NCBI GenBank assembly: GCA_025370845.1
Contig: JAMXFF010000041.1
Location: forward strand, 1 to 64,000
DNA length: 64,000 nucleotides
DNA from: Laspinema palackyanum D2a
Lineage (GTDB): Bacteria > Cyanobacteriota > Cyanobacteriia > Cyanobacteriales > Laspinemataceae
Direction: 5' to 3'
This document shows positions 1-11,250 of the stretch, one piece after another (positions within the stretch are counted from its first letter, which is position 1; each line of letters begins with the position of its first letter). The notes under the pieces are model-generated. The model did no database searches, was not told the DNA's origin, and saw nothing but the letters and a program-made list of their open reading frames with translations. The translations under genes were made by a program, and so were the position numbers.

Positions 1-20
1 ATGGATCCTTCAGTTCCTAG

Positions 21-203
21 GGGCCTCCTGCCAGAAATATTATTTACTCACTTGATGAAACCTGCGGAATGTGGGTTGGAGAAGCATTAGCACAAGATTG
101 TGCTGACAATCAGCAAACATTTTGGAACCATGAACTACTCAGACACAATCACCCTGAGTTAGAACGCCTGAGATCATCGGTTAGACCCTTTTTATTTGAG
201 TAA
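21..203 (+). other. Unassigned short open frame at window edge
   Basis: A frame is open between a TAG at 18-20 and a TAA at 201-203. Its first ATG (69) would give 44 residues ending in RPFLFE. I recognise no family. A second frame starting at base 1 is open for 34 codons and overlaps it, so this may be the frameshifted remnant of a gene lying mostly outside the window. From 204 to 390 I see only spacer. Confidence 0.2.
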
Positions 204-390
204 TACTGAATCGGGATGGATTAACGAGGAAGCCCGATCGCCACTTCATCACCCTAAAACCTCCCCTCACCGCCTACCCCCAAGCTATAAGTTTTTCTAA
301 TCGTTGAATCTCCCCGAATATTCCTCTTTAGAGGGAGACAGGAGGTTCCCTATTGCCGTAAGCTGGGAATGTAGTTCGTGAAAAACGCTT

Positions 391-585
391 ATGAATATAT
401 TGATGGAAGTCTCTGCTGCTGCAGGGGCGAGTGCTAACAATTTTCCTGTAAGTTTTACCTTAGTCTACGTCGTAGGCTTTATTGCGGCAGTGACCCTGGG
501 TTCTGTCGCCTGGTATAACTCCAAGCGTCCCCCCGGTTGGGAAGATAAAGATCGTCCCGATGTAGTCCCCAAGGTTGATAAGTAA
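391..585 (+). CDS. psb35: Small photosystem II protein, Psb35-related
   Basis: A 64-residue thylakoid membrane protein with one predicted transmembrane helix (about residues 20-42, from VSFTLVYVVGF to the Trp-Tyr at its end) followed by a conserved charged tail with the motif WYNSKRPPGWEDKDRP. This layout matches the cyanobacterial Psb35 group (Ssl2148-like), small proteins associated with the CP47 module of photosystem II. A second in-frame ATG lies at 403 and no strong Shine-Dalgarno sequence is visible, so the start is uncertain by four codons. The gene is monocistronic and convergent with rsmB. The family call rests on remembered family features. Confidence 0.6.
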   Translation: MNILMEVSAAAGASANNFPVSFTLVYVVGFIAAVTLGSVAWYNSKRPPGWEDKDRPDVVPKVDK

Positions 586-618
586 AACTTAAGTCAATAC
601 CCCCATAATAAAATCTAA

Positions 619-649
619 GTCAGGGCGATCGCCGCTAGATCGTCCTGAC
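619..649. terminator. Possible bidirectional terminator between psb35-like gene and rsmB
   Basis: GTCAGGGCGATC and GATCGTCCTGAC form a 12-bp stem with one mismatch and a 7-nt loop, in the 65-bp gap between two convergent genes. No clear T-run follows, so this is tentative. Confidence 0.3.
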
Positions 650-650
650 A

Positions 651-2021
651 TTACGCTGTCTGCTGTTTCCTCAGTCTCACCATGAAAAATCCATCCATAT
701 CATGATGGTGGGGCCAAACGGTGATCCAGCCTTCGGGTTTGGCAAAGTGTGCCGCAGGAGAATCGGTGGTGGGGGGGTCTATTTCCCAAGTGGGATGACT
801 GGCGAGGAATCTTTGAATCACCTCTTCATTTTCTTTGGGATGGATGGTACAGGTGGCATAGACGAGGTGACCCCCGGGTTTTACCCAGTTTGCAGTTTCT
901 GCAAGCAATTCCCCCTGGAGTTGGGAGAGTTCCTGGATATTTTCTGGGGTTTGACGCCAACGGGCATCGGCGCGACGATGGAGGGTGCCGAGTCCGGAAC
1001 AAGGGGCGTCTAAGAGTACCCAGTCAGCGGTTTGATGAAATTGGGTGAAGTTGCGACTGTCTCCACTTAGGGTTTGAATGGAGTGCAGTTGGAGGCGATC
1101 GGCATTTTCTTTGACTTTTTTGAGTCGGGAAGGCGCTTTATCACAAGCCCAAATTGTGCCCGTATCTCCCATCATCTCTGCAAGATGGGTGGTTTTTCCT
1201 CCGGGCGCGGCACAAGCATCGATCGCCACTTGTCCCGGTTTCGCTTCCAGTAAGGACCCAACTAATTGGGCGCTACTGTCTTGAATCGTCCACCATCCTG
1301 CCTGATATCCCGGTAAGTTTTCAATGGCACCGGCACCACTAGATAAGCGTAATGCTTGGGGTAAATAGGGCAATTTGGCAACTTGAACACCGGCGGATTG
1401 AAAGGCAGTTTCGACTTCTTCTCGGGTGGTTTTTAAGGGATTGATGCGTAAATCTAGTGTTGGGGATTGGTTGAACCAAGTACAGAGTTTTTCAGTTTCG
1501 GCAACTCCCAGGCGATCGCACCAATTGGCGACAATCCAATCGGGGAAACTATGCAATAGTCCTAATCGGGATATCTCATCATCGGGAAGCACTAAAGGGT
1601 CTGTATTTTCTGCTTCGGCTAATCGAATATATTGGCGCAATAATCCATTAACAAACCCGGCAAGTCCTTTAAATTTATTCTCTTTGGTTAATTCCACGGT
1701 GGTATTAACAGCGGCAGAGGCAGGAATGGTGGAAAGATACCGCAGTTGATATAATCCTAGATGGAGAATGATGCGAAGGTCATCGGGTTGATTGGCGGAT
1801 TTCTTTTTAGCCAGTTGGTCAATGATCGCATCGAGGGTTCGCATTCTGCGTACACAACCATAGACTAATTCCGTGGCTAATCTGCGATCGCTGGGGATAA
1901 GAGCAGACTCTTCCTGCTGTTTGGCTTTTTGCAGCCATTTATCCAAGGCAATATCGGCAAATACACCCCGACGATGGACATCGCGGAGGGCTAAAAAGGC
2001 AATTTGGCGCGGATTAGACAT
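651..2021 (-). CDS. rsmB: 16S rRNA (cytosine-967-C5)-methyltransferase RsmB
   Basis: Transfers a methyl group from S-adenosylmethionine to C967 of 16S rRNA. The 456 residues have the family layout: an N-terminal NusB-like RNA-binding domain (about 1-150) and a Rossmann methyltransferase domain. Visible motifs are the SAM-binding DACAAPGGKTTHLAE (about 268-282), the motif IV DAPCSGLG with Cys341, and the motif VI TCTIHPKENE, whose Cys391 is the expected nucleophile. The length is normal for the family. It starts at an ATG. The next gene on the same strand (the PspA-like one) ends about 190 bp upstream. Confidence 0.93.
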   Translation of the reverse strand: MSNPRQIAFLALRDVHRRGVFADIALDKWLQKAKQQEESALIPSDRRLATELVYGCVRRMRTLDAIIDQLAKKKSANQPDDLRIILHLGLYQLRYLSTIPASAAVNTTVELTKENKFKGLAGFVNGLLRQYIRLAEAENTDPLVLPDDEISRLGLLHSFPDWIVANWCDRLGVAETEKLCTWFNQSPTLDLRINPLKTTREEVETAFQSAGVQVAKLPYLPQALRLSSGAGAIENLPGYQAGWWTIQDSSAQLVGSLLEAKPGQVAIDACAAPGGKTTHLAEMMGDTGTIWACDKAPSRLKKVKENADRLQLHSIQTLSGDSRNFTQFHQTADWVLLDAPCSGLGTLHRRADARWRQTPENIQELSQLQGELLAETANWVKPGGHLVYATCTIHPKENEEVIQRFLASHPTWEIDPPTTDSPAAHFAKPEGWITVWPHHHDMDGFFMVRLRKQQTA

Positions 2022-2212
2022 TTACGGTTGAGGGTTGAGATTGCAGAAGGCAGCCACATTCTAGGGAAATCGGGATGGAACTTGGTGGTTCTGATTTGTT
2101 GTTTTACTTAGAATGAGTCGGACCTAAAATTATAAACGGTTCTTAACCCAGTGACGGAGAAAATTTTGCAGGGATTTGTGGTTTCTAGGGGAGAGTAAGG
2201 CTCAAAACTGTC

Positions 2213-2704
2213 CTACAGGCGATTTAGGCGTGATCGCAACAGTTCTAATTCTGCGTCAATTTCTGCAAAATCCAGGTCCGGTATGGCTTCTAAATCTTGT
2301 TCTAGGTTAGCGGAAGCGAGACTGGCTTTAAACATATCTCGTTCGGATTCTAAGGCTGCCAGTTGTTGTTCGAGTAGCGTCACGGTGGGAATTAATTCAT
2401 CCAGTTGTTGTTTCAGTTCGTCTGCCTGTTTACTGTAGCTTTGTTTGCGGGTTAAGAGTTCCCGGGCGAGGGGTTCATTTTGCTGTTGTAAGGCGAGTTT
2501 TGCGGATTCGACTAATTGATTGGCTTGCTGTTGTGCCTTCTGATAGTCGCGCCAGAGGACTTCTTGACTCAATACGGCATTCTGAACACTTTGCTTGAAT
2601 TCTTTCAACGTTTGTTCGAGTTCCCGTTGGTAGTCTTTCCGTTGATGTTTCCAATCGGTGATATTTGAGCGAATCAGCCGATTAATGCGATCGCCTAATG
2701 CCAT
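2213..2704 (-). CDS. Short PspA/IM30-like coiled-coil protein
   Basis: This 163-residue protein starts MALGDRINRLIRSNITD, like the amphipathic helix that opens PspA and Vipp1/IM30, which bind and remodel membranes. The rest is almost wholly predicted coiled coil rich in Gln, Glu, Lys and Leu, with the PspA-like stretch LARELLTRKQSY. PspA and Vipp1 are usually about 220-260 residues, so this one lacks the last helices and is probably a divergent paralogue rather than the essential Vipp1. A role at the cytoplasmic or thylakoid membrane is inferred. Confidence 0.6.
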   Translation of the reverse strand: MALGDRINRLIRSNITDWKHQRKDYQRELEQTLKEFKQSVQNAVLSQEVLWRDYQKAQQQANQLVESAKLALQQQNEPLARELLTRKQSYSKQADELKQQLDELIPTVTLLEQQLAALESERDMFKASLASANLEQDLEAIPDLDFAEIDAELELLRSRLNRL

Positions 2705-2795
2705 AGTCTCATCTCCTGCTGTGGGTGGATAGGGAACAGTTTTCTTTATTGTAGCTTTTGCAAAGTCATCTGGTTATCTCCAAAAAGCATAAATT

Positions 2796-2813
2796 AGCCC
2801 GCCTAGGCGGGCT
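2796..2813 (-). terminator. Terminator of the hybrid kinase gene
   Basis: A perfect hairpin, AGCCCGCC-TA-GGCGGGCT, lies 41 bp after the kinase stop. On the minus strand it is followed by AATTTATGCTTTTTG, so it fits an intrinsic terminator for the minus-strand transcript. Confidence 0.55.
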
Positions 2814-2853
2814 TTATTCTCTAAACTTCTACCGGATGGGGTAAGGGATGAGT

Positions 2854-5800
2854 CTAAGCAGATGTTTTCTGACAAAAGTGTTCGTCAAAAAATCCTTGGA
2901 CTTGTTCTAAAATAGTCGGCAACTGACTCGCCAGTTCAGCCGTGCCTTCCCAGGTTTTTTGACGGGCTAAACTTTCCAATTGACCGGCGATCGCAGACAT
3001 AGAAGACACCCCGACATTACTAGCCGCACTTTTAATTCGATGAGCGCAATGTTCCATCTGGGCTAAATCTTGGTTGGATAATGCCTGGGTAATCGCACCA
3101 ATATCCTCGGGTATTTTATCAAGAAATACCCGTAAAAGTCGCTGCTGTAAAGACAGATTCCCTCGGGTTACTTTCAGCAACCGTTCCATATTGACCGGGC
3201 ATTCGGGAACAGAAAGAGGCAAGGGGGATGCGGTATTTAGAGTCAGGAGGCTAGAAGGAATGGCTGTGGGTTCAATGCGAGGAATTTTGATGGGGGATGG
3301 AACTTGGAGACAGTTATCCGGTCCCGGTTTTTTATGAATCCATCGGCGGATAGCGGCGGCTAAATCTTCACGTTCGATGGGTTTACTCAGATAATCATCC
3401 ATCCCGGCATCGAGACATTTTTGGCGATCGCCTCGCATGGCATTGGCAGTGAGTGCAATCACGATGGTATGGCGTTGTGCTTCCTCTCTGCGGCGCAACT
3501 CTTTTGTAGCCGCATATCCATCCATCACCGGCATTTGACAATCCATCAAAACCAAATCGTAGGTTTTTTTAGTAATAGATTCCAACGCTTCGATACCATT
3601 AGTAACACAATCCGGTTGATACCCTAACATTTCTAACTGACTTAAAATCACCGTTTGGTTAATTAGATTATCTTCCGCCACTAAAATATTAATCGCATAA
3701 GCGGGGAGAATTGGCGCGTGCAGAGTTCCCAAAGGAGAGGCGGTGGAGGATGGACCATTCACCACATTAATCAGGGTATCAAACAATCGCGAAGCCCGGA
3801 CGGGTTTAAAGAAATAACTGGCTACGCCTTTAGATAACAGGGATTCAGCAATGTCTCGTTGGCTTTGATTGGTCATTAAAATGACCTGAGTTTCGGGAAA
3901 CAGATGAGAGTCAAATTTATCGCGATTGTAATGCAGGCTTTCTAATAGCTGTAATCCCTCCTTTGAAGGCAGTTGTAAATCCAGTAACAGTACATCATAG
4001 GGTTGATTGAGCTTGATGGTTTGTTGTAAAGCATTCCAAGCTTCTGTGGCATTGGCAGCATCATCAGTATGCATTCCCCAAGCTTGGGTTAACTCTCGGA
4101 CAGACTGACGAATTCGCGGGTTATCATCAACTACTAATACCCGTAAACTTGGGAGTTTACAATGAGAAATCCCCTCTAGCGGCGTGAAATGGAGTTGTTT
4201 TTTGAACTCAGCAGTAAACCAAAAGGTGGAACCTTCACCGAGTTTACTGTCAACCCCAATTTGTCCGCCCATCATTTCTACAAGCTGCTTGCAAATAGCC
4301 AATCCTAAGCCGGTCCCTCCATACTGACGCTTGGTCGAAGCATCCACTTGAGAAAAGGATTGAAAGAGTTTATTTTGCCCTTCGGGAGAAATGCCAATGC
4401 CGGTATCTTTGACACTCAGGCGGATGCAAGCGGTTTCTTCTGTTTCTGCGATCGCCGAGGCTTGAATAATAATTTCCCCGACTTCTGTAAATTTAATGGC
4501 ATTGCCGACTAAATTCAGTAAAATTTGGCCCAATCGCACTGGGTCGCCCTGCAAATTTCGCGATAAGTTGGGGTCAAATAAGCAACTTAAGTCTAACCCT
4601 TTAGCTTCGGCTTGTGCGCCTAATAAATCCAGCACTTGTTCGACACTTTCATACAGATTAAAGTCGAATTGTTCTAAGTGCATTTCTCCGGCTTCTAGCT
4701 TAGAGAAGTCGAGAATATCATTAATAATGCTGAGTAAATGTTGGGCGCTGGCGCGAATTGTTTTGGCATAATCGTATTGTTGGGTACTGAGGGGGGTTTC
4801 TAAAAGTAAGCCAGCCATGCCTAATACGCCATTCATGGGGGTGCGAATTTCATGGCTCATATTGGCGAGGAATTGAGATTTAAACCGGGCGGATTCTAAG
4901 GCGGCTTCCCGGGCTTTTACTAATTCATCAATGCAGTCGATCGCAATGGCAATTCCCCCGATTTCACCGTCGGCTAAATACCAGGGAGAAATAGTCCACC
5001 GAATGTAGGTGGAAGACCCATCTAATTTTTGCCAAAGGTCTTCAGTAACGGAAACAATTTCTCCTTGTAAAGCCCGTTGGTGAGCTTGACGCCAACGGTC
5101 AGGAATATCCGATGAGACTTGATAGTAATTCCCCCCGATTAACGAGGGTTGAGTGCAGGGGGTATTAAGAGCAGTTTGCGATCGCCCACAAGAGTCTAGT
5201 CCATGATGGGTTAACCATTGGCTAGAATGAGCGAGATAGCACATTTGGGTATCAAACATGGCGATCGCCACAGGTGCACAATTCACAATCTGTTGTAACT
5301 GCTGCCGTTCCCGTTCGATCGCCGTTTCCATCTGCTTGCGATCGCTAATGTCCCGCCACACCACCGCAAATCCATCCCCCAGTTTCGTAGCCCGGATATC
5401 AAACGCTTCCCGCACAGGCGGACGATTTTTCATCCCGTTGAGGTCATGATTGCCCTCGGTTTCATACAGAATTAATTCTTCCTTTAACGGTTCTCCCGTT
5501 TGGACAACTTGAGCATATTTACTAAACAAAATGCTTTGGCGCAAATCGGGCATCACTTGGCAAAAGGAACAGTCATGCTCTCTCTCATCTCGACTACAAT
5601 GACACTGTTGCCTTGCTGAAGCATTGACATATTCCCGACGAAAATCAACGATTTCACCCCATTCATTTCGGCAGGCGGAATAAATCCCAAAACAGTCCAG
5701 CATATTTTCCACCGAAGTTCTAAACCGTTCTTCACTGTGTAACAATTCTTGCTCAAGCTGTTTGAGATCCGTAATATCAATGGCAACCCCATCCCAAAGA

Positions 5801-7938
5801 ATATCTCCATTCGGCTGGGGTTCGGGACGGGATTCCCCTTGCAGCCATTTAATTTTCCCCCCGGGGGTTATTACCCGAAATTTGCGCTTCCAGGGTTGTA
5901 GAGTTTGAGCCGATCGCGCAATGGATTCGTTAAAATTGTGCGAATCCTCGGGATGAATCAAAGAACACATTAATTGGGCATTTTGTTCAATTTCTTCCGG
6001 CTCTAATTCTAAAATATCCCGGCAACCGGAACTGATATAGGGAAAAGAAATTGTGCCATCAGTGGTAATCAGATATTGATAAATTACCCCGGGTAAATTA
6101 TCCGCGAGGCGTTGGAAGCGATTTTGTAGTTCCGTGACGCGCAGGGTTTCTTGGTGGAGTGCATCTTCCACCGACTTGCGATCGCTAATATCCCGTCCGA
6201 CACAATAAATGGATTGTTCTTCAGGAACCGGAACTGCGGACCAAGAAATCCATTTATAAGACCCATCCCCAGTCCGATAGCGATTTTCAAAGGCGATCGC
6301 CTCTTTTGAAACCAGCATTTCCTTGGTTTTTTCCTCCGAGAATTCCCGATCATCGGGATGAACCCAATCGAGGGAAAACTGACGGGAAAACTCCTCGGGA
6401 CTGTAGCCCAAAATATCAGTGATGGCTGGATTAACCCGCTTAAAGTACCCATCAAAAGAGGCGATCGCCATCAAATCAGCGGACACTTTAAAAAATTGTT
6501 CCAATTCCGCTTGAGCCTTTTGCCTCGCCACAATTTCGCTTTGTAGTTGGCGGTTAGCGCGAGTGAGTTCGGCGGTGCGTTGGGCGACTAAATTCTCTAG
6601 CTGTTCTTGATACTTTCGTAAAGCCGCTTCAGACCGCTTGCGATCGGTGATGTCCAAGACAATTGCTTGCATTCGCCCATCGGGCAGTATTTTAGCACTC
6701 AATTCCACCGGCAGTAAGGTATTATTTTTCCGCCGCAACCAATGTTCACTTCGGCGGCTTTTTCCTACCCACAGTCCATCCAATGGACTGGAAAATATCT
6801 CGATTTCAGGTTGACAGGCGATCGCCTTGAAATTAAGTTGTAAAAGTTCTTCTCGGGAATAGCCTAACATCTCGCAAGCTCGGGGATTGACATTCAGGTA
6901 ATTTCCCTGAGCATCGATAATGAAAATGCCTTCCGAGGCTTGTTCCATTAACTGACGGTAATCGGTTTCTTGGTGATGAAGTTCCGCTTCTAACTGTCGT
7001 CTTGCGGTGATATCGGTATAGATGCCAATAAATCCGATGATTTGATGGCGTTCGTCTAGGATGGCATCGGCGCGGACGGCAATCTGTAAACAATCACCCC
7101 CTTTCGACTTCATTTCGGCTTCCCCTTGCCAGGAACCGCCAGAGGAAACCGTCTCAAAGACTTGCCGACTCAAGGCAGGGTCTTGATAGAGTCTCCAGGG
7201 ACCTCCTGCCGCATTCATTTCGTCCCGGGTATAGCCGAAGAGCTCAGTGCAGGCGGAATTTTGATAAATCCGATTTCTCGTCAGATCGGAGATGGCGATC
7301 GCATCCCCGGCACTATCTACCGCTTTGCGAATCCTCAGCAGTTCTGACTCATATCCTTTTCGCGCCGTGATATCTCGACCTTCGGCAATGAGTTGGGTAA
7401 CGCGGTCCCCATCCCCGAACATCGGTCGAATGGAAAAATCTAGGGTTCGCAAGGGACAACCGGACCCGCCGATTTCCGTCTCATACCGTAGGGATTTTCC
7501 CGATGCCGCAGCGGCGATCGCCTCTATCAGTCGGTCTTGACTCGGCTGATTCCCACTCCACCAAAGGGTTTGCCAAAAGGAAACCCCGATCACCTGTTCT
7601 AATTGCAACTCCCCCCACTCTAGGGCAGTTTGATTCACATCCAGAATCATCCCTTCGGGATTTAACACCGCCATAAACTGAAAGCTGGAGTTGAAAATTT
7701 CCCGAAACCGAGGGGTTTCATTTTTCGTGAATCTCGGGTCGGGAAGATGGCGATCGTTACAAATTAAATAGAGGAAAATTAAAAAAAGTGAGCAGTCAGC
7801 AAAAGCTAGGGCCGGTAGCATGGTGGTACATCCCAAAGCCTCCGCCAGATGGAGTTTGATCCCGTTAACATTCCTTATGTAAGCATACCCGTAGAAAATG
7901 TCCGGTTCAAAGGCAAGAATTTGCTTTAAAAACTCCAT
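2854..7938 (-). CDS. Seven-PAS hybrid sensor histidine kinase with two REC domains and HPt
   Basis: A 1694-residue phosphorelay protein. An N-terminal hydrophobic stretch (about 38-62) is a likely membrane anchor. I count seven PAS-type modules, most closing with a DIT/DIS-R pattern (for example [40 protein letters not shown]). A HisKA domain follows with [10 protein letters not shown] (phospho-His near residue 1028), then HATPase_c with the G boxes DTGIGIS and GGTGLGL. REC1 has DLQLP with its Asp near 1320 and REC2 has DCQMPVMDG with its Asp near 1466. A C-terminal HPt carries HRIKSAA near 1632. The sixth PAS holds a Cys-rich insert. The signal is unknown, and no response-regulator gene is adjacent. 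Confidence 0.92.
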   Translation of the reverse strand: MEFLKQILAFEPDIFYGYAYIRNVNGIKLHLAEALGCTTMLPALAFADCSLFLIFLYLICNDRHLPDPRFTKNETPRFREIFNSSFQFMAVLNPEGMILDVNQTALEWGELQLEQVIGVSFWQTLWWSGNQPSQDRLIEAIAAAASGKSLRYETEIGGSGCPLRTLDFSIRPMFGDGDRVTQLIAEGRDITARKGYESELLRIRKAVDSAGDAIAISDLTRNRIYQNSACTELFGYTRDEMNAAGGPWRLYQDPALSRQVFETVSSGGSWQGEAEMKSKGGDCLQIAVRADAILDERHQIIGFIGIYTDITARRQLEAELHHQETDYRQLMEQASEGIFIIDAQGNYLNVNPRACEMLGYSREELLQLNFKAIACQPEIEIFSSPLDGLWVGKSRRSEHWLRRKNNTLLPVELSAKILPDGRMQAIVLDITDRKRSEAALRKYQEQLENLVAQRTAELTRANRQLQSEIVARQKAQAELEQFFKVSADLMAIASFDGYFKRVNPAITDILGYSPEEFSRQFSLDWVHPDDREFSEEKTKEMLVSKEAIAFENRYRTGDGSYKWISWSAVPVPEEQSIYCVGRDISDRKSVEDALHQETLRVTELQNRFQRLADNLPGVIYQYLITTDGTISFPYISSGCRDILELEPEEIEQNAQLMCSLIHPEDSHNFNESIARSAQTLQPWKRKFRVITPGGKIKWLQGESRPEPQPNGDILWDGVAIDITDLKQLEQELLHSEERFRTSVENMLDCFGIYSACRNEWGEIVDFRREYVNASARQQCHCSRDEREHDCSFCQVMPDLRQSILFSKYAQVVQTGEPLKEELILYETEGNHDLNGMKNRPPVREAFDIRATKLGDGFAVVWRDISDRKQMETAIERERQQLQQIVNCAPVAIAMFDTQMCYLAHSSQWLTHHGLDSCGRSQTALNTPCTQPSLIGGNYYQVSSDIPDRWRQAHQRALQGEIVSVTEDLWQKLDGSSTYIRWTISPWYLADGEIGGIAIAIDCIDELVKAREAALESARFKSQFLANMSHEIRTPMNGVLGMAGLLLETPLSTQQYDYAKTIRASAQHLLSIINDILDFSKLEAGEMHLEQFDFNLYESVEQVLDLLGAQAEAKGLDLSCLFDPNLSRNLQGDPVRLGQILLNLVGNAIKFTEVGEIIIQASAIAETEETACIRLSVKDTGIGISPEGQNKLFQSFSQVDASTKRQYGGTGLGLAICKQLVEMMGGQIGVDSKLGEGSTFWFTAEFKKQLHFTPLEGISHCKLPSLRVLVVDDNPRIRQSVRELTQAWGMHTDDAANATEAWNALQQTIKLNQPYDVLLLDLQLPSKEGLQLLESLHYNRDKFDSHLFPETQVILMTNQSQRDIAESLLSKGVASYFFKPVRASRLFDTLINVVNGPSSTASPLGTLHAPILPAYAINILVAEDNLINQTVILSQLEMLGYQPDCVTNGIEALESITKKTYDLVLMDCQMPVMDGYAATKELRRREEAQRHTIVIALTANAMRGDRQKCLDAGMDDYLSKPIEREDLAAAIRRWIHKKPGPDNCLQVPSPIKIPRIEPTAIPSSLLTLNTASPLPLSVPECPVNMERLLKVTRGNLSLQQRLLRVFLDKIPEDIGAITQALSNQDLAQMEHCAHRIKSAASNVGVSSMSAIAGQLESLARQKTWEGTAELASQLPTILEQVQGFFDEHFCQKTSA

Positions 7939-8488
7939 AGACGTTTTTATCCCTATTCTTTTACTAATGCTTGAACGTTTCCTATAATAATCTAATAGTT
8001 TGGCTGGAAAGGCTCTAAATTTAATAATTCTTTTATATTCTTGCCAATTCCTCTGGCTAAAAGTTGAAAAATACGGAGGATCTCCCTAGCCCCACCCTTA
8101 AGAGCTTCTTTACCCCAGGATGGTCAGGGTTGAACCCATTAATCCGAAAAAATACGGTAAGAAAGGCTACAAAAATCAACTCAAATTCCCAAGAGTTGCG
8201 GTTTGGCAACCTGAAATTGCCTTTTCGGTGCGATCGCATCCTCTGGGCTAAACCCACAATTCTTCCTTTCAAAAACCGCCGGTTGAATCCAGCGATTCTC
8301 CTTTCCCAAACCCCCGGATTAAAAGATTGCAAAAAACTCCAGGGAACATGATCAGTCCCAAAATCCCCCAGAACATCCCCCAACACCAACGGGGAAAATT
8401 AACCGAGTCGCCCCACTTCCAGCTACCATTGCTCCAAGCTTTAGGGTATTGTGTTTAAAAGTCCTCTCTCTAATAGATAGAGCCTTCC
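7939..8488. other. Gene-free spacer between divergent genes
   Basis: This 550-bp spacer separates the minus-strand kinase from plus-strand bciB and must hold both promoters. Short open frames exist on both strands but none has a recognisable product. I see no convincing operator or structured RNA. Confidence 0.4.
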
Positions 8489-9694
8489 ATGACCGCAGTA
8501 CAGCCCTCCCCCAAGCACCAGAAATCCAAAGCGCTCAAACCCGGTAGCCGTCCTCCCGCGAAAGAATTGTGCAGCGAGTGTGGCCTTTGCGATACTTATT
8601 ACATCCATTACGTTAAGGAAGCCTGCGCCTTTCTCAACCAACAAATCGCCACCCTGGAAGAAAGCGCCCACGGACTCAGCCGTAACTTAGATAACCCCGA
8701 TGAAGTTTATTTTGGCGTCCATCAGCAGATGATGGCGGCACGGAAGCAGGACCCGATCCCCGGTGCACAATGGACCGGAATCGTCAGCACGATCGCCTGT
8801 GAAATGCTCGATCGCGGCCTCGTTGAAGGGGTCGTCTGCGTTCAAAATACCCCCGAAGACCGATTCGGACCCATGCCAATCCTGGCGCGCACCAAAGAAG
8901 AAATCCTCGCCGCCAAAGTCAATAAACCCACCCTCTCCCCCAATCTGTCCGTCCTGGAACAAGTAGAAAAGTCCGGGATGAAACGCTTACTGGTGATTGG
9001 AGTCGGTTGTCAGATCCAGGCATTACGCGCGGTCCAAAAGGAAATGGGGTTAGAAAAACTCTATGTTTTAGGGACCCCCTGTGTGGATAATGTGTCCCGA
9101 GAAGGATTACAGAAATTTTTAGAAACCACCAGCAAATCCCCAGAGACAGTGGTGCATTACGAATTCATGCAGGATTTTCGGATTCATTTTAAACATGAGG
9201 ACGGTTCTATCGAGAAAGTGCCATTTTTTGGCCTGAATACGAAAGAACTCAAAGATGTTTTTGCACCCTCTTGTTTGAGTTGCTTTGATTATGTCAACTC
9301 CCTAGCGGATTTAGTGGTGGGGTATATGGGTGCACCCTATGGTTGGCAGTGGATTGTGGTTCGCAATCAAACGGGACAGGAAATGCTCGATTTGGTCACG
9401 GAACAGTTGGAAACTCAGCCGGTGATGTCCCGAGGCGATCGCCGCGCTGCGGTTCAACAAAGCATTCCTGCCTATGAAAAAGGGGTGACCCTGCCGATGT
9501 GGGCCGCCAAACTGATGGGAGTGGCGATCGAAAGAATTGGTCCCAAAGGATTAGAATATGCTCGTTTCTCCATTGATTCCCACTTCACCCGCAACTATCT
9601 GTATGTCAAACGGAACTATCCCGAAAAATTAGAGGCTCACGTTCCCGAATTTGCCAAGCAGATTGTGAGTCAATATCAATTGCCAGAATCTTGA
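8489..9694 (+). CDS. bciB: Ferredoxin-dependent 3,8-divinyl (proto)chlorophyllide 8-vinyl reductase
   Basis: This 401-residue protein belongs to the F420-hydrogenase beta-subunit-like family and closely resembles what I recall of Slr1923. It reduces the 8-vinyl group of divinyl chlorophyll intermediates to ethyl, using electrons from ferredoxin through Fe-S clusters and FAD. The N-terminal signature KELCSECGLCDTYYIHYVKE (about residues 27-46) carries clustered cysteines, and further Fe-S ligands are in APSCLSCFDYVNSLAD near residue 270. The family also contains the plant 7-hydroxymethyl-chlorophyll reductase; the cyanobacterial branch is the vinyl reductase. It starts at an ATG and appears monocistronic. 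Confidence 0.9.
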   Translation: MTAVQPSPKHQKSKALKPGSRPPAKELCSECGLCDTYYIHYVKEACAFLNQQIATLEESAHGLSRNLDNPDEVYFGVHQQMMAARKQDPIPGAQWTGIVSTIACEMLDRGLVEGVVCVQNTPEDRFGPMPILARTKEEILAAKVNKPTLSPNLSVLEQVEKSGMKRLLVIGVGCQIQALRAVQKEMGLEKLYVLGTPCVDNVSREGLQKFLETTSKSPETVVHYEFMQDFRIHFKHEDGSIEKVPFFGLNTKELKDVFAPSCLSCFDYVNSLADLVVGYMGAPYGWQWIVVRNQTGQEMLDLVTEQLETQPVMSRGDRRAAVQQSIPAYEKGVTLPMWAAKLMGVAIERIGPKGLEYARFSIDSHFTRNYLYVKRNYPEKLEAHVPEFAKQIVSQYQLPES

Positions 9695-10383
9695 GATCGC
9701 AGTTGTGGAGGCGATCGGCTGCTTTTACCTAACTTAATCACCGATGCCTCCTCTGCCCTCTCCTCTTCCGTCTCAACCCGCCTGTTTCAAAAAACTTCCC
9801 TAGAGCCAAACTTTTGATATTGGTTTAGGGAAATCCAAAAATTCAAATATCCTGAATAGATTGCTCAATTTCGGGGCAATCCTAACTGGTCTGCTGTGAT
9901 AGCACCCTTATTCTCCAAAGCCCCCCTTAATAAGGGGGGTTGGGGGGATCAATCCGGAATTTTGCCAGAAATCTATTAAAGAATGTAGGTATATTAAGCC
10001 CCAATTTAGACCCACAATATCAACTCAATTAAATCAGATACAGACAGAGGAACGAGGGGAACTCAATACCAGGAATGAGTCCTGAATTTGCAGATGCTGT
10101 CCCTCACCAGGCGGATCTGTCTCTGTCTGGCGTAAGAATTAGACAAATCTTTTCAGCGATTTATTTAAGGATAATTCACCGGCTCCTAGGGGACTTACAT
10201 CGACTTCGGAAATTGAGAACCAACATGAAACCGGGGTTAATCTTCCCTCTGATTATTTCGTTTCGTAAAGGCGATCGGCCCCAAAATATACTTAAAAAAG
10301 AAGTGGGGATCGGTCTAAAGAGTGAGGGCAGTCCTTTAAAAAGTTGATTAGGATTTATCAAATGATGATAGGAAAGACTTGTT
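9695..10383. other. Spacer with hairpin and repeat
   Basis: No convincing gene is present. A 90-codon frame at 10075-10347 has no recognisable features and is probably chance. An interrupted hairpin at 9796-9832 (TTCCCTA with TAGGGAA, plus CCAA with TTGG) lies 100 bp after bciB and may end its transcript. One copy of the family A repeat is at 9916-9972. Confidence 0.45.
9916..9972. repeat. Family A MITE-like repeat, degenerate copy
   Basis: It contains GCCCCCC-TTAATAA-GGGGGG followed by TTGGGGGGATCAATCCGG and ATTTTGCCAGAAATCT, the same core found at 32.2, 32.5, 38.8 and 42.5 kb. The terminal GCAAGAGGTCTA has decayed here. Confidence 0.7.
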
Positions 10384-11238
10384 ATGAATATCGAAAAATT
10401 TGAGACCCTTTACCGAGAAGGAAACCGAGATTTTTCCCATTGGGATTTATCTCAAGAGAAAGCAGCGTGGGTTAACATGAGCTACACCAATCTGACAGGT
10501 GCAGACTTGAGTCATAGCCAATTCTGCTCCGCGATTCTTCAGGGTTCGACACTCATTGAAGCAGACTTAGAGCAAACCAAACTCAGAGCCGCTGATCTGC
10601 GCCGAACCGACTTGAGTCATGCCAATTTAAGCGGAGCCGACTTAAGTCGGGCGGATTTGATTGAAACTAATTTACGCAGTGCCAATCTGGAACAAGCCAA
10701 TCTCACGGAGGTGATATTTAGTCAAGTTATCCTCGCCGACGCCAACTTGAGCCAAGCCAATCTCCAAGGACTGAACCTAAGCGGGATTAACCTGAGTGGT
10801 GCGAACTTACAAGACGCACATATCACCGAGGTTACCTTCCATAATGCCAATCTGTCTAGGGCCAATTTAAGCGGATTAGATCTCAGCCATACGGACCTCA
10901 GTGGTGCTAATCTTAGCTATGCAAATTTAAGTCATACACAACTCACGGAAGCTATACTGTACGGAGCCAATTTGACCGGGGCGATTTTGACCTCAGCTCA
11001 GTTAGATGGTGCGAAAATGAATGGATCCGTTTTAGATGGCGCTGATCTGAGCGAAGCAAACCTTCAGGATGCGGAAGTCAAATGGGTGGATCTAACCAAC
11101 ACTAATCTAAAAAATACCGATTGTGTTGGCGCTTGTTGGAAACTGGCGAACCTGAGCCAAGCGAATCTAATCGATGGCAACCTCTATCACAGTGATCTAA
11201 AAGACGCGCTCATAGCCAAACATAACCATGTTGAATAG
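10384..11238 (+). CDS. Pentapeptide-repeat protein
   Basis: After a short non-repetitive head (about 1-35), nearly all of the 284 residues follow the A(N/D)LXX pentapeptide rule, for example ADLSHA, ANLSGA, ADLSRA, which folds as a right-handed quadrilateral beta-helix. No signal peptide or enzymatic domain is visible. Functions of such proteins in cyanobacteria are mostly unknown. It ends only 12 bp before the RimB-like gene on the same strand, so the two are probably cotranscribed, which ties it by context to peptide ligation or proteolysis. An ATG at 10384 is the natural start. Confidence 0.9.
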   Translation: MNIEKFETLYREGNRDFSHWDLSQEKAAWVNMSYTNLTGADLSHSQFCSAILQGSTLIEADLEQTKLRAADLRRTDLSHANLSGADLSRADLIETNLRSANLEQANLTEVIFSQVILADANLSQANLQGLNLSGINLSGANLQDAHITEVTFHNANLSRANLSGLDLSHTDLSGANLSYANLSHTQLTEAILYGANLTGAILTSAQLDGAKMNGSVLDGADLSEANLQDAEVKWVDLTNTNLKNTDCVGACWKLANLSQANLIDGNLYHSDLKDALIAKHNHVE

Positions 11239-11250
11239 GAATAAAACTCG

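Noticed and set aside
8064-8389. Overlapping open frames upstream of bciB
   Set aside because: Present on both strands of a promoter-bearing spacer with no recognisable product.
10075-10347. 90-codon open frame after bciB
   Set aside because: No recognisable motif, no clear ribosome-binding site, and it lies in repeat-bearing spacer.
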